From assembly GCA_000751295.2 (NCBI GenBank), contig CCMO02000001.1, forward strand, positions 1,041,501-1,105,500: 64,000 nt of DNA, written 5' to 3'. Of the stretch, positions 26,275 through 35,829 are shown in pieces (position 1 is the stretch's first letter; every line of letters starts with the position of its first letter). The stretch is from a bacterium YEK0313 (lineage in GTDB: Bacteria; Pseudomonadota; Alphaproteobacteria; Rhizobiales; Phreatobacteraceae). The notes below the pieces were generated by a model, which made no database searches, had not been told where the DNA came from, and saw only the letters and a list, made by a program, of their open reading frames with translations. Both the position numbers and the translations under genes were made by a program.

Positions 26275-28482
26275 ATGGTCGTTTCCGATTCGCTCATGCG
26301 CGACAGCGCTGCCCCATCGTCTGAAAGCCCGGTCGAGACGCTCACCGGCACCGTCGAACGCGTCACCTTCCATTCGCCGGCGACCGGCTTCGCCGTGCTC
26401 AGGGTGCGCGTGCGCGGCCGGCCGCAGCCGGTCGCCGTGGTCGGCACGACCTCGGCGGTCGCCGCCGGCGAAATGATGACGGCGGAAGGCTCGTGGGTGA
26501 ACGATCGCACCCACGGCCTGCAGTTCAAGGCGACCACGCTGGTCACCGCGCCGCCCGCCTCGCGCGACGGCATCGAGCGCTATCTCGCCTCGGGCGCCAT
26601 CAAGGGCGTCGGCATCGCCACCGCCCACAAGATCGTCCAGGCCTTCGGCAAGCGCACCTTCGAGGTGCTCGACAGCGAACCGCACCGGCTGGCCGAGATC
26701 CCCGGCCTCACCGCCGCCCGCATCAAGCGCATCGCCGAGAGCTGGGCCGAGGACCGGATCGTGCGCGATCTCGGCGTGTTTCTGCAGGATCACGGCCTCG
26801 GGCTCGGCCAGGCGGCACGGGTGTTCCGCGCCCTCGGCCCGGAGGCGATCGGCCTCATCCGCGAGGATCCCTATCGGCTCGCCCGCGACGTGCGCGGCAT
26901 CGGCTTCCTCACCGCCGACCAGGTGGCGATCTCGCTCGGCCTGCGGCGCGACGCGCCGGAGCGGCTGCGGGCCGGCATCGGCTTTGCCCTCCAGGAGGCG
27001 CGCGACGACGGCCATTGCGGCCTGCCGCGCGAGGCCGCCATTACCCTCGCGGCCCGGCTGCTCGATGCCGACGAGACGCTGCTCGGCGAGGCCGCCGACA
27101 GCGAAGTCGCCAGCCGCAACCTGATCGCCGACACGATCGGCGGCGTGCCGCACCTGTTCCTGAAGGAATTGCACCGCGCCGAGAAGGTGATCGGCGAAAA
27201 GCTGAAGGAGCTGGTCGTCGGCGAGCCGCCGTGGGGCCGCGTCGATCTCGACCGCGAGGTGCCGCGGGTCGAGGCCCGCACCGGCAAGCCGCTCGCCCCC
27301 TCACAGCGCGAGGCGCTCGACGTCATCGTCAAGGCCAAGGTTTCGGTCATCACCGGCGGCCCGGGCGTCGGCAAGACCACGCTGCTCGACACCATCCTGA
27401 AGATCCTGACGCGCCAGGGCGCGCAGGTGGTGCTGGCCGCGCCCACGGGCCGGGCGGCGAAGCGCATGACCGAGCAGACCGGCCTTGAGGCGAAGACCAT
27501 TCACCGGCTGCTCGAGATCGACCCTGAATTCGGCGCCTTCGCCCGCGGCCGCGACAATCTGATCGCCTGCGACCTGCTGGTGGTCGACGAGACCTCGATG
27601 GTCGACGTGCCCCTGATGATGGCGCTCGTCGAGGCCCTGCCGGCCGCGGCGGGCCTGCTCCTCGTCGGCGACGTCGACCAGTTGCCGCCGGTCGGGCCCG
27701 GCCAGGTGCTGGCCGACATCATCGCCTCCGGCCTCGTGCCGGTCGCCCGCCTGACGGAAGTGTTCCGCCAGGCCGAGGCGAGCCGGATCATTGCCAATGC
27801 CCACCGCATCAATCGCGGCGAAATGCCGGAGCTGCCGGAGCCGGGCGTCGCCAGCGACTTCTACTTCGTCGAAATGAACTCGCCCGAGGACGGGCTCGCC
27901 AAGATCATCGAGATCGTCAAGGAGCGCATCCCGCGCCGCTTCGGGCTGGACCCGATGCGCGACGTGCAGATCCTGGCGCCGATGAACAAGGGCATCATGG
28001 GCGCGCGCAATCTCAATATCGAGGTGCAGAAGGTGCTGAACCCGTCCAAGGGCCGGTCGGTCGAGCGCTACGGCTGGACCTATGCCGCCGGCGACCGGGT
28101 GATGCAGACGGCCAACGACTATGATCGCGACGTGTTCAACGGCGATCTCGGCTCGGTTCTGCGCATCAACGAGGAGGACGGCGAGCTCGTCGCGCTCTTC
28201 GACGGCCGCCAGGTGAGCTATTCCTTCGCCGAGCTCGAAAACCTGATGCCCGCCTATGCGACGACCATCCACAAGAGCCAGGGCTCGGAATATCCGGCCG
28301 TCGTGGTGCCGGTCACCATGCAGCACTACGCCATGCTGGCCCGCAATCTCATCTACACCGCGGTCACCCGCGGCCGCTCGCTGGTCGTGCTGGTCGGCGA
28401 AACCCGGGCGCTGAAGGTCGCGGTCGGCGGCGGCCGCACCAAGCCGCGCACGACCAAGCTGCGCGAATGGCTGACCACCTGA
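26275..28482 (+). CDS. RecD2-like ATP-dependent DNA helicase (SF1B)
   Basis: The 735-residue protein has an N-terminal OB-like region (GTVERVTFHSPATGFAVLRV) and tandem helix-hairpin-helix segments (about 95-180; AIKGVGIATAHKIV, EIPGLTAARIKRI). The SF1 helicase core follows: Walker A GGPGVGKTTLL near residue 362, Walker B VVDETSMVD near 437, GDVDQLPPVGPG near 465, and the final motif AYATTIHKSQGSE near 660. This layout is RecD2, which works without RecBC, rather than RecD of RecBCD. RecD2 unwinds 5'-3' and acts in replication-fork and mismatch-repair maintenance. The ATG at 26275 is used; another lies seven codons on. Confidence 0.93.
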   Translation: MVVSDSLMRDSAAPSSESPVETLTGTVERVTFHSPATGFAVLRVRVRGRPQPVAVVGTTSAVAAGEMMTAEGSWVNDRTHGLQFKATTLVTAPPASRDGIERYLASGAIKGVGIATAHKIVQAFGKRTFEVLDSEPHRLAEIPGLTAARIKRIAESWAEDRIVRDLGVFLQDHGLGLGQAARVFRALGPEAIGLIREDPYRLARDVRGIGFLTADQVAISLGLRRDAPERLRAGIGFALQEARDDGHCGLPREAAITLAARLLDADETLLGEAADSEVASRNLIADTIGGVPHLFLKELHRAEKVIGEKLKELVVGEPPWGRVDLDREVPRVEARTGKPLAPSQREALDVIVKAKVSVITGGPGVGKTTLLDTILKILTRQGAQVVLAAPTGRAAKRMTEQTGLEAKTIHRLLEIDPEFGAFARGRDNLIACDLLVVDETSMVDVPLMMALVEALPAAAGLLLVGDVDQLPPVGPGQVLADIIASGLVPVARLTEVFRQAEASRIIANAHRINRGEMPELPEPGVASDFYFVEMNSPEDGLAKIIEIVKERIPRRFGLDPMRDVQILAPMNKGIMGARNLNIEVQKVLNPSKGRSVERYGWTYAAGDRVMQTANDYDRDVFNGDLGSVLRINEEDGELVALFDGRQVSYSFAELENLMPAYATTIHKSQGSEYPAVVVPVTMQHYAMLARNLIYTAVTRGRSLVVLVGETRALKVAVGGGRTKPRTTKLREWLTT

Positions 28483-28580
28483 CCGGCCCCGACGTTTCGG
28501 CCGCGGCCGAAGCATGGAGGCGCGGCCTGGGCTAAGGTGTCGGTCGCGCGCCGGACGAGCGCGGCGGAGCGGAGCGTGCC

Positions 28581-29297
28581 ATGAAGGACGGGCCTGACAT
28601 TGCCGAAGTGGCCGCGCTGATCGGCGATCCCGCCCGCGCCAACATGCTCTCGGCCCTCATGTCCGGCCGGGCGCTGACGGCCGGCGAGTTGGCCCATGAG
28701 GCCGGCATCACCGCCCAGACCGCCAGCGGCCACCTGGCGAAGCTTCGCGAGGCGGGCCTGCTGCTGGTCGCCGCCCAGGGACGGCACCGCTATTTCCAAT
28801 TGTCCGGCGCCGACGTCGCCCAGGTGCTGGAGGGCCTGATGGGCATTGCCGCGCGCACGGGACGTCTGCGCACCCGCACCGGGCCGCGCGATCCCGGCCT
28901 GCGCAAGGCGCGCGTCTGCTACGACCATCTCGCCGGCGAATGGGGCGTGCGGCTGATGGAAGGTTTCCTCGCCGGCGGCCGCCTGCGCAGTGACGAGCGC
29001 GGCCTGTCGCTGACGCCCGCGGGCCGTGCGCGGTTCATCGCCGAGGGCATCGACATCGACAAGCTCGGCGCGGGCCGGCGGCCGCTCTGCCGCTCCTGCC
29101 TCGACTGGAGCGAGCGCCGCCCGCATCTCGGCGGCGCGCTCGGCAAGGCCCTGCTCGACCTCATGCTGGCCAGGGGCTGGCTCCGCCGCGCCGCGGCGAG
29201 CCGCCTCCTCGAGGTCACCCCGCCCGGCCAGCACATGCTGGCGCGCTGGGCCGAGGGTGGCGACATGGCGCGGCCGGCGCTCGCGACGGCCGGCTGA
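28581..29297 (+). CDS. ArsR-type winged-helix transcriptional regulator
   Basis: The 238-residue protein has an ArsR-like winged helix in its first 90 residues (GDPARANMLSAL; ELAHEAGITAQTASGHLAKL). A C-terminal domain follows, with CYDHLAGEWGV near residue 114 and a CRSCLDWSERRPHLGG segment near residue 172. The longer cysteine-containing C-terminal domain defines a subgroup often found near transporters or quinone-reacting enzymes. The cysteines could sense metals or oxidants, but that is inference. It follows the helicase gene by 98 bases and converges on the channel gene seven bases away. Confidence 0.88.
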   Translation: MKDGPDIAEVAALIGDPARANMLSALMSGRALTAGELAHEAGITAQTASGHLAKLREAGLLLVAAQGRHRYFQLSGADVAQVLEGLMGIAARTGRLRTRTGPRDPGLRKARVCYDHLAGEWGVRLMEGFLAGGRLRSDERGLSLTPAGRARFIAEGIDIDKLGAGRRPLCRSCLDWSERRPHLGGALGKALLDLMLARGWLRRAAASRLLEVTPPGQHMLARWAEGGDMARPALATAG

Positions 29298-29303
29298 CCG
29301 GGA

Positions 29304-31703
29304 TCAGGTGCGCGTGATCGCGGCCTGCGGCGGCGGCGCGATCATGATGCCCTTCTCGCGGAACCGGCTGAGGATGGCGAGCTGCAGGTCGCTGCGCACG
29401 GTCAGCGAATATTCGACATTGGAGACGACGCAGCGCAGCTCGAAATCGAGGCCGGTATCGGCGAAGCGCATCAGGAAGACGCGCGGTGGCGGCTGCTGCA
29501 TCACGAAACGGTTGTCGCAGGCGACCGCGATGAGCTCGTCGCGCACCACTTCCGGATCGGAATCGAAGGCGACGCGCACCGGAACCGCGATCCGGCTCAG
29601 CGTGTTCGAATGGGTCCAGTTCTTGACGACGCCGGTGATCATGTCGGCATTCGGCACGATCACCGTGGCACGCTCGAAGGTCTCGATCTCGGTCGAGCGC
29701 ACCGAGATCTTGCGGACATAGCCCTCCTCGCCCTTCACCACGATGGAATCGCCGACCCGGATCGGCCGCTCGGCGAGCAGGATCAATCCCGAGACGAAAT
29801 TCGAGGTGATCGACTGTAGTCCGAAGCCGATGCCGACCGAGAGGGCACCGGCGACGATGGCGAGGTTGGAGAGATCGAGGCCGAGCTGGCGCAAGGTGAT
29901 GCCGAGCACCAGGGCGAAGCCGGCATAGCCGAAAATGGTCGCGACCGAATTCTGCAGGCCCGCATCCATGCCCGACAGCGGCAGGACCTTGTCGCGCACC
30001 CAGCGCTGGACCGCGCGCAGCGCCAGGAAGCCGCCGACCAGCACCAGCGCGCCGCCGACGATGTTCAGCGCGACGGTCCGGATCTCGGGCAGCCTGAGGC
30101 CGAAGAAGGCGTCGTCGAGCGTCGCCGCGGCACCACCGAAGCCCCACGGGCCGAGCACGATGAAGGCCGACAGGACGAGGATGGTGACCTTCAGGATGCC
30201 GGCGATGAGTGTGCCGGTCAGTTGCAGGCGGCTGGGCTTGATGCCGATCGAGGCGGCGAGAACGCGGCCGCGATGGGTATTGGCGCCGCTCCACTCGGCG
30301 AAGACCGCGTCGAGCAGGCGCAGGATGATGATGGTGGCCGCCGCGATCACCACTGCCGCCACCAGGCGGGTGGCGATGAACGCGGACAGCGCCGAATAGC
30401 CGGCGATGATCCCGATGACGATGGTCGCGACGATCAGCCAGAGCAGCGGGCGCGTCCAGCCCCAGATCGGCGGCTCCGGCGCCTCGGCGGCCGCGCTGCC
30501 TTCCGCCGCCTCCGCGGTCGTCTGGTCGTCGTCGTCCAGCGCCCGCTCGGTGGTGCGCCTGAGATAGACGACGATGACCACGGCCATGGCGAGCGCCGTC
30601 ACGGCGGTGAACAGCGCAGTGATCGCGACCGGGGCGAACAGCACGCGCGCAAAGGCCAGGAACAGGATCCAGCCGGCGACGATCCAGGCCGCCGCCCGCA
30701 TGGCATCGAAGATCGCGTCCGCCTGGCCGGTCGGCATCGGCACCAGCCGATAGGCCGGCGCGCCCGGCGAGAAGGTGCCCTGCATGACGCCGCGGGTGCA
30801 GGAGATGACCAGCACGGCGGCCATCACCGCCTGCGGCACCAATGGCTCGGCGCGCGGCAGGACCAGGCCGAAATTCTCGACGATCGCCACGGCGATGCCG
30901 ACCAGGATCGGCAGGACCAAGGAGCGCTCCGCCGTCACGCGCAGATCGGCCAGGACCCTGGCGAGATCGGAGACGGGCTTGTCCTCGGGGCGGCGGTAGA
31001 GGCCGCGCCGGCGCAATGTGCGATAGACGACGAACAGCACGGCGATGGCCGCGAGCGCTGTCGCCGCCGCCACCGCCAGCCGGCCGGTGCCGACGACGCC
31101 GGTCAGGTGGTCCCACCAGTCGCTGGCGAGGAAGCCGGTGGAGCGCCCGAGCCAGGGCAGCGCATCGGACAGCTCGCTCCAGAAACGCGGATCGACGATG
31201 GGCGTCGACCGCTGGAACAGCTCGGCCGTGAACAGCTGGCGGCGCTTGTCGACGATCCGGTCGGCGAGCTGGTCCGCACGCACCTGCAACACCTTGATGC
31301 TGCGCACGCGGGCATCGATGTCGGCCACCGCCTTGGTCTGGCTCTCGCGCATCTGGCGCGCTTCGGCCGCCTCCGGCGGAGCGTTGTCGGCCGGCTTCGG
31401 GCCGAGCTGGTTCAGCCGGTCGCGCGCCTCGGCAAGCCGCGGCTCGATCTCGAGGAGCGCCGCGGCAAGCGCGTCGCGGATCGGGTCGAGCTTGCGCTTG
31501 AGGTCGACCAGCTCGTCGCTCGACAGGCCGCGGTCGAGCGCCGTTTCGATCTGGTCGAGCGTCGCCTTGGCCTGTTCGGAGGGATCGCGCGGCGGGGCCG
31601 GCGACTGGGCCGGCGCCTGCGCCAGCAGCTGGCCGGCCACGAAGACGATCGCGAAGGCGGAAAGCAGGGCCGACGCGAGGATCCGGCAAAGGCGTGACAG
31701 CAT
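29304..31703 (-). CDS. Large MscS-type mechanosensitive channel with DUF3772 periplasmic domain
   Basis: The 799-residue inner-membrane protein has a signal sequence (AFAIVFVAGQLLAQAP) and a periplasmic helical DUF3772 domain up to about residue 190. Several transmembrane helices follow from about 205 to 600, then a C-terminal MscS domain. In the latter IGFGLQSITSNFVSGLILL near residue 625 is the pore-lining helix and ERPIRVGDSIVV begins the beta domain. It belongs with the large MscK/YbdG-like group that releases solutes on hypo-osmotic shock. Divergent control is not visible; AsmA lies upstream on the same strand after about 200 bases. Confidence 0.92.
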   Translation of the reverse strand: MLSRLCRILASALLSAFAIVFVAGQLLAQAPAQSPAPPRDPSEQAKATLDQIETALDRGLSSDELVDLKRKLDPIRDALAAALLEIEPRLAEARDRLNQLGPKPADNAPPEAAEARQMRESQTKAVADIDARVRSIKVLQVRADQLADRIVDKRRQLFTAELFQRSTPIVDPRFWSELSDALPWLGRSTGFLASDWWDHLTGVVGTGRLAVAAATALAAIAVLFVVYRTLRRRGLYRRPEDKPVSDLARVLADLRVTAERSLVLPILVGIAVAIVENFGLVLPRAEPLVPQAVMAAVLVISCTRGVMQGTFSPGAPAYRLVPMPTGQADAIFDAMRAAAWIVAGWILFLAFARVLFAPVAITALFTAVTALAMAVVIVVYLRRTTERALDDDDQTTAEAAEGSAAAEAPEPPIWGWTRPLLWLIVATIVIGIIAGYSALSAFIATRLVAAVVIAAATIIILRLLDAVFAEWSGANTHRGRVLAASIGIKPSRLQLTGTLIAGILKVTILVLSAFIVLGPWGFGGAAATLDDAFFGLRLPEIRTVALNIVGGALVLVGGFLALRAVQRWVRDKVLPLSGMDAGLQNSVATIFGYAGFALVLGITLRQLGLDLSNLAIVAGALSVGIGFGLQSITSNFVSGLILLAERPIRVGDSIVVKGEEGYVRKISVRSTEIETFERATVIVPNADMITGVVKNWTHSNTLSRIAVPVRVAFDSDPEVVRDELIAVACDNRFVMQQPPPRVFLMRFADTGLDFELRCVVSNVEYSLTVRSDLQLAILSRFREKGIMIAPPPQAAITRT

Positions 31704-31910
31704 CGTAGGTCCGATGAGGAGGGGCGAATCGTTTCACTCACAATGACACAGCCCATGCGGCGTGCCGAAGGCGGCGGTCCTGGAGCGGCATGAAAAACCG
31801 GGCTGGTTCGGGCAGGACCAGCCGGCGCGCGGCGCGATAGCAGGCAATCTGGGCGACATCCTGATCGACAGCCGTCCATTTCCCCGGGCCCCGCCCGGCG
31901 CGGCCGCCGC

Positions 31911-33845
31911 CTAGCGGCGCAGGGTCGGATAGGGTGCGAAGGAGGGCACCTGCGGCGGCTCGCTCGACGCCTCCTGGCCGGGCTGGCGGTTGATCGCGTC
32001 GAGCACCGCCCTCAGCGCGTCGCGGTCGCGGTTGACGTCGCGCAGCGGCGCGGCGGCGCCGGATCGGCGGATGAGGCTTTGCGGATCGGGCAGGACGAAA
32101 GGCTCGTCCCACGAGCCCTGGACGGCGAAGGGCAGTTCGAAATTGCCGTCGGTGGCGGTCGCCGAGCGCTTCAGCGTGGCGATGCCGCGCAGGTCCAGTT
32201 CCCGGGCCTGAAGCTGGGCCGAGCCCTGCATCCTGACCCGCACGATCTGGCCGTCCAGCATGATCTCGTCGGCAGTCGCCACGCCGTTGACGATCTGCAG
32301 CGTCGCCGCGATCCGCTCGTAGGGCGTGCGTCCGGACCGGGCATCGGCCCCCGACGAGGACAGCGGCCGCCGCTCCAGGCGGCGCAGGATCGCCTCAGCG
32401 TTGAAACCGCGGATGGCGCCGTCGACGGCGGTCAGCGTCGCCTGGCCCGAAGCGGTCCGGGCGATGTCGGACATGGTGGGGCCGCGCCCCTCGATGGTGA
32501 CCTGGGCATTGCCGACGCCGTCGAGCCGCCGATAGCCGAACCATTCGGCGAGGCCCTGGCCGAGCTCGGCGCGCTGGACGTTGAGCGTCGCCCGGACCTC
32601 GACGCCGTCGTGATGGGGCGAGAGGACCAGCGCGCCGCGCAGGCTGCCGCCATAGGCCTGGGCCTCCCCGAGGGTGACGGTGAGCCGGCCGTTGCGCGCG
32701 GTGACCGAGGCCGCGGTGCGACCGAGCTTGGCCCCGCCGACGATCATCTCGCGGGCGGAGAGACGCAGGTCGAGGTCGGAGGCGGTCAGCGTCGACAGGT
32801 CGATCGGCCTGCGGTTCCAGCCGCGATCGACTTCGGGAATCGGGTTCATGTCGGAGAAATAGGGTGTCGCCACCACCCGCTCGGCGTCGAGCGTGCCGGT
32901 GATCTGCGGCCGTTCGCCCTCGAAGTTGACCGTCAGCGCGCCGGCGGCGACATTGCCGTCGAGCTCGGCATTGACCTCGGTGAAGGTGAGCTCCGTGGGC
33001 GTCATGCGCATCTCGCCCTTCAGGGCGAAACTGCCGAGCGCGGTGCCGGTACCGGGATGTTGGCCGATCCAGCGCAGCAGCGTGCGCAGCGACGTCGATT
33101 CCACCGTCATCGTGCCGGCCGCGGTGGCGCGCGCCCGGCCGCCGACCTCGCCCTCGAAGCCGACCCGCACCGGCGCTGCGACCAGGCGCATCTTGAGCGC
33201 GGTGGCTTCGGCGGAAAGCAGCGCCAGGGGCCGCGCCACCACTGCACTGACCTCCACCGGCTCGTCATGCAGGGTGAACTTGCCGGAAATATTGGCCTGG
33301 CGGTCGAAACGCGGCCAGGAGACGGCTATTTCCATGCCGCCGATCGCGATGCGCTGCCGGGTCCTGGCGTCGATCACGACCGCCTCGCCCTGCACCACGC
33401 GGAAATCGGCGAGCCCGCGCGCCTCCTCCTCGGCGACGCGCCGCAGGGCGCCGAGCGTCCGGTCCCAGTTCGAGGAGCCGTCGGCTTCGACCTTGACGGT
33501 GACGCGCGGCCGCACCAGCGCATAGTCGGAGATCGAGACCTTGCCGGTGAGCAGCGGGAACAGGCGCAGCGCGCCGATCGCCGCATCCGCGCTCGCCAGC
33601 GCATCGTCGCCGGTGCCGATGGTGACGCGGTCGAGATGGACCGCGAGCTGCGGCACCACCTGCACGGAAACCGGGCCGGACACGGTGACGGGCACGCCCA
33701 GCCGGCGGCTGAGCTCGGCGACGACGGCGGCGCGCACCCGTTCCGCCGGCAGCAGGGCCGGCACGAGCGCCAGCGCCAGCGCCAAGGCCACCGCTATGCC
33801 GCCGACGATCGTCAGCACACGTTTCAAGGAAGAGGCGAGATTCAC
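31911..33845 (-). CDS. AsmA family protein
   Basis: The 644-residue protein begins with a single transmembrane helix (VLTIVGGIAVALALALALVP, about residues 10-30) and the AsmA N-terminal pattern RRLGVPVTVSGPVSV. The long remainder is beta-rich, ending in the AsmA_2-type segment SARDMIV-like repeats and LKRSATATDGNFELPFAVQG near residue 590. AsmA-like proteins are bridge-type lipid-transfer proteins that move phospholipid between inner and outer membrane. Its placement beside a membrane-tension channel gene fits envelope maintenance, but co-transcription is not certain. Confidence 0.9.
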   Translation of the reverse strand: MNLASSLKRVLTIVGGIAVALALALALVPALLPAERVRAAVVAELSRRLGVPVTVSGPVSVQVVPQLAVHLDRVTIGTGDDALASADAAIGALRLFPLLTGKVSISDYALVRPRVTVKVEADGSSNWDRTLGALRRVAEEEARGLADFRVVQGEAVVIDARTRQRIAIGGMEIAVSWPRFDRQANISGKFTLHDEPVEVSAVVARPLALLSAEATALKMRLVAAPVRVGFEGEVGGRARATAAGTMTVESTSLRTLLRWIGQHPGTGTALGSFALKGEMRMTPTELTFTEVNAELDGNVAAGALTVNFEGERPQITGTLDAERVVATPYFSDMNPIPEVDRGWNRRPIDLSTLTASDLDLRLSAREMIVGGAKLGRTAASVTARNGRLTVTLGEAQAYGGSLRGALVLSPHHDGVEVRATLNVQRAELGQGLAEWFGYRRLDGVGNAQVTIEGRGPTMSDIARTASGQATLTAVDGAIRGFNAEAILRRLERRPLSSSGADARSGRTPYERIAATLQIVNGVATADEIMLDGQIVRVRMQGSAQLQARELDLRGIATLKRSATATDGNFELPFAVQGSWDEPFVLPDPQSLIRRSGAAAPLRDVNRDRDALRAVLDAINRQPGQEASSEPPQVPSFAPYPTLRR

Positions 33846-34075
33846 GCCGCTTGCGCCCCGGATTCAGGCGGCCGCCGGTTCACGACCGGCCGCCGACAAA
33901 ACTTGAGAAAACTCACTGAGCGAGCAGAAATGGCGTCCCGACATGGCTTTTCAATGGCCGACCGGACGGCGCCTCCGTTTCGGGGCGGTTCTGCGCATGA
34001 CCCGCCCGATACGCGTCGCGCCGGCGAGGCGCCGGCGCGATCTCTTCAGGTCTGAGCTCGAGGCCTTGCCGCGGC

Positions 34076-34102
34076 GGCCTTGCGGGGCAAGCCCGCAAGG
34101 CC
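34076..34102 (-). terminator. Hairpin after the CoA-transferase genes
   Basis: GGCCTTGCGGG (34076-34086) pairs perfectly with 34092-34102 around a five-base loop, 16 bases beyond the stop of the B subunit. A second, 9-bp GC hairpin lies just further on (around 34018-34042). No T tract follows, so it may stabilise the mRNA end rather than terminate by itself. Confidence 0.55.
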
Positions 34103-34118
34103 CGGCGGCGGCGACCTG

Positions 34119-34775
34119 TCAGGCCGCTGCGGCGAGCGTCGGGCTGACCGTGAACGTGGCCTCGGTATTGGCTTTCACGTCGTCGAGCGTCACGCCGGTG
34201 GCGAGCTCGATCAGGACCATGCCGCCCTTCTTCTTGTCGATGGTGAAGACACCGAGATCGGTGATCACCATGTCGACGACGGCCGCGCCGGTCAGCGGCA
34301 GATTGCAGCGATGCAGCAGCTTCGGGCCGTCCTTGGCCGAATGCTCCATCACCACCACGACCTTCTGCACGCCGGCGACGAGATCCATCGCGCCGCCCAT
34401 GCCCTTCACCATCTTGCCCGGGATCATCCAGTTGGCGAGGTCGCCGTTCTCGGCCACCTGCATGGCGCCGAGGATCGACAGGTCGATATGGCCGCCGCGG
34501 ATCATCGCGAAGCTGTCGGCCGAGGAGAAATAGCTCGTCGTCGGCAGCTCGGTGATCGTCTGCTTGCCGGCATTGATGAGGTCCGGATCCTCCTCGCCCT
34601 CATAGGGGAACGGGCCCATGCCGAGCATGCCGTTCTCCGACTGGAGCTGGACGTTCATGCCCGCCGGAATGTGGTTGGAAACCAGCGTCGGAATGCCGAT
34701 GCCGAGATTGACGTAGAAGCCGTCGCGCAGCTCCTTGGCCGCGCGGGCGGCCATTTCATCACGGGTCCAAGCCAT
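34119..34775 (-). CDS. 3-Oxoacid CoA-transferase, subunit B
   Basis: The 218-residue beta subunit has the catalytic glutamate in QSENGMLGMGPFP near residue 48 and the family segments NLGIGIPTLVSNHIP near residue 23 and KGMGGAMDLVAG near residue 122. With subunit A it transfers CoA between succinyl-CoA and a 3-oxoacid such as acetoacetate or 3-oxoadipate. The sequence does not settle between SCOT (ScoB) and PcaJ, so no symbol is given. It follows the A subunit by 14 bases, and GAGAGGAG precedes its ATG. Confidence 0.9.
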   Translation of the reverse strand: MAWTRDEMAARAAKELRDGFYVNLGIGIPTLVSNHIPAGMNVQLQSENGMLGMGPFPYEGEEDPDLINAGKQTITELPTTSYFSSADSFAMIRGGHIDLSILGAMQVAENGDLANWMIPGKMVKGMGGAMDLVAGVQKVVVVMEHSAKDGPKLLHRCNLPLTGAAVVDMVITDLGVFTIDKKKGGMVLIELATGVTLDDVKANTEATFTVSPTLAAAA

Positions 34776-34789
34776 CTGATATGCTCCTC

Positions 34790-35500
34790 TCAGGCCGCCT
34801 GCCGCGGACGCGTGGTGCGCTGCTCGATCCGCTTCACGGGGTTCGCGATGTGGACGAGGCGCTTCACGAAGATGCCGGCGGTGTGAATGTGGTCGGGATC
34901 GATCTCGCCGGGTTCGACCAGGTGCTCGACCTGGGCGATGGTCAGCTTCGCGGCGGTCGCCATCATCGGATTGAAGTTGCGGGCGGTCTTCCGGTAGACG
35001 AGGTTGCCCTCGCGATCGCCCTTCCAGGCGTGGACCAGCGCGATGTCGGCGAACAGGCCACGCTCCATCACATAGGTCTCGCCGTCGAACTCGCGGGTCT
35101 CCTTGCCGTCGGCGATGATGGTGCCGACACCGGTCTTAGTGAAGAAGGCCGGGATGCCGGCGCCGCCGGCGCGGATGCGCTCGGCCAGCGTGCCCTGCGG
35201 GTTGAACTCGAGCTCCAGTTCGCCGGCCAGGAACTGCTGGGCGAACAGCTTGTTCTCGCCGACATAGGACGAGATCATCTTGCGGATCTGCCGCGTCTCC
35301 AGGAGGATGCCGAGGCCGGCGCCGTCGACGCCGGCATTGTTGGAAATGACGGTGAGGTCCTTCGCACCGGATTCCTTGACGGCTTCGATCAGCACGTCGG
35401 GAATGCCGCAGAGGCCGAAGCCGCCGGACATGATCGTCATGCCATCCTTGATCTGCCCGGCCAGCGCCTCGCGCGCGGTGGAAAAGGTCTTCGAACTCAT
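34790..35500 (-). CDS. 3-Oxoacid CoA-transferase, subunit A
   Basis: The 236-residue alpha subunit has the type I signature MSGGFGLCGIPDVLIEA near residue 21 and SNNAGVDGAGLGILLE near residue 52. It forms a heterotetramer with the adjacent B subunit. Start ATG at 35500. The pair is divergent from the Liv/acyl-CoA ligase operon. Because both deal with CoA thioesters, a common pathway for an imported acid is conceivable, but the shared promoter region is the only evidence. Confidence 0.9.
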   Translation of the reverse strand: MSSKTFSTAREALAGQIKDGMTIMSGGFGLCGIPDVLIEAVKESGAKDLTVISNNAGVDGAGLGILLETRQIRKMISSYVGENKLFAQQFLAGELELEFNPQGTLAERIRAGGAGIPAFFTKTGVGTIIADGKETREFDGETYVMERGLFADIALVHAWKGDREGNLVYRKTARNFNPMMATAAKLTIAQVEHLVEPGEIDPDHIHTAGIFVKRLVHIANPVKRIEQRTTRPRQAA

Positions 35501-35829
35501 TGCAAAATCGTCCCGTGCACGGGCCCCGTGGGGCCACGACCGAATGCCCTCGGGGCATACCGTGGATGTACGGGCGGAGAATGAGCGATTTCGCCCCGCG
35601 CTTCAAGGATGGTCGCCTCGGGACGGCCGGCAAGGACTGTCAAAATCACGACAATCCGGCCCCTGACCATCGTCCGAACGGCCGATAGGGCGCTCTGCCG
35701 CGGCAATTCGCATTGACGCGCCGCCAGCCGGCGCTAGCTTTCGAGCGGATCCGGAAAACCGGACGGGGATATCGTTCGGCGCCGAAGACGGGAAATCCCG
35801 CATGGCGCCGTGCCAGGGAGGAAAGGGCG
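35501..35829. other. Divergent promoter region of 329 bases between the CoA-transferase and Liv operons
   Basis: No convincing gene lies here. Two short perfect palindromes near the CoA-transferase start are visible: GGCCCC-GT-GGGGCC at 35522-35535 and ATGCCC-TCG-GGGCAT at 35544-35558. They could be operators or leader hairpins for the minus-strand operon. An in-frame extension of the downstream ATPase gene (TTG at 35713) crosses part of the region but looks unconserved. Confidence 0.5.
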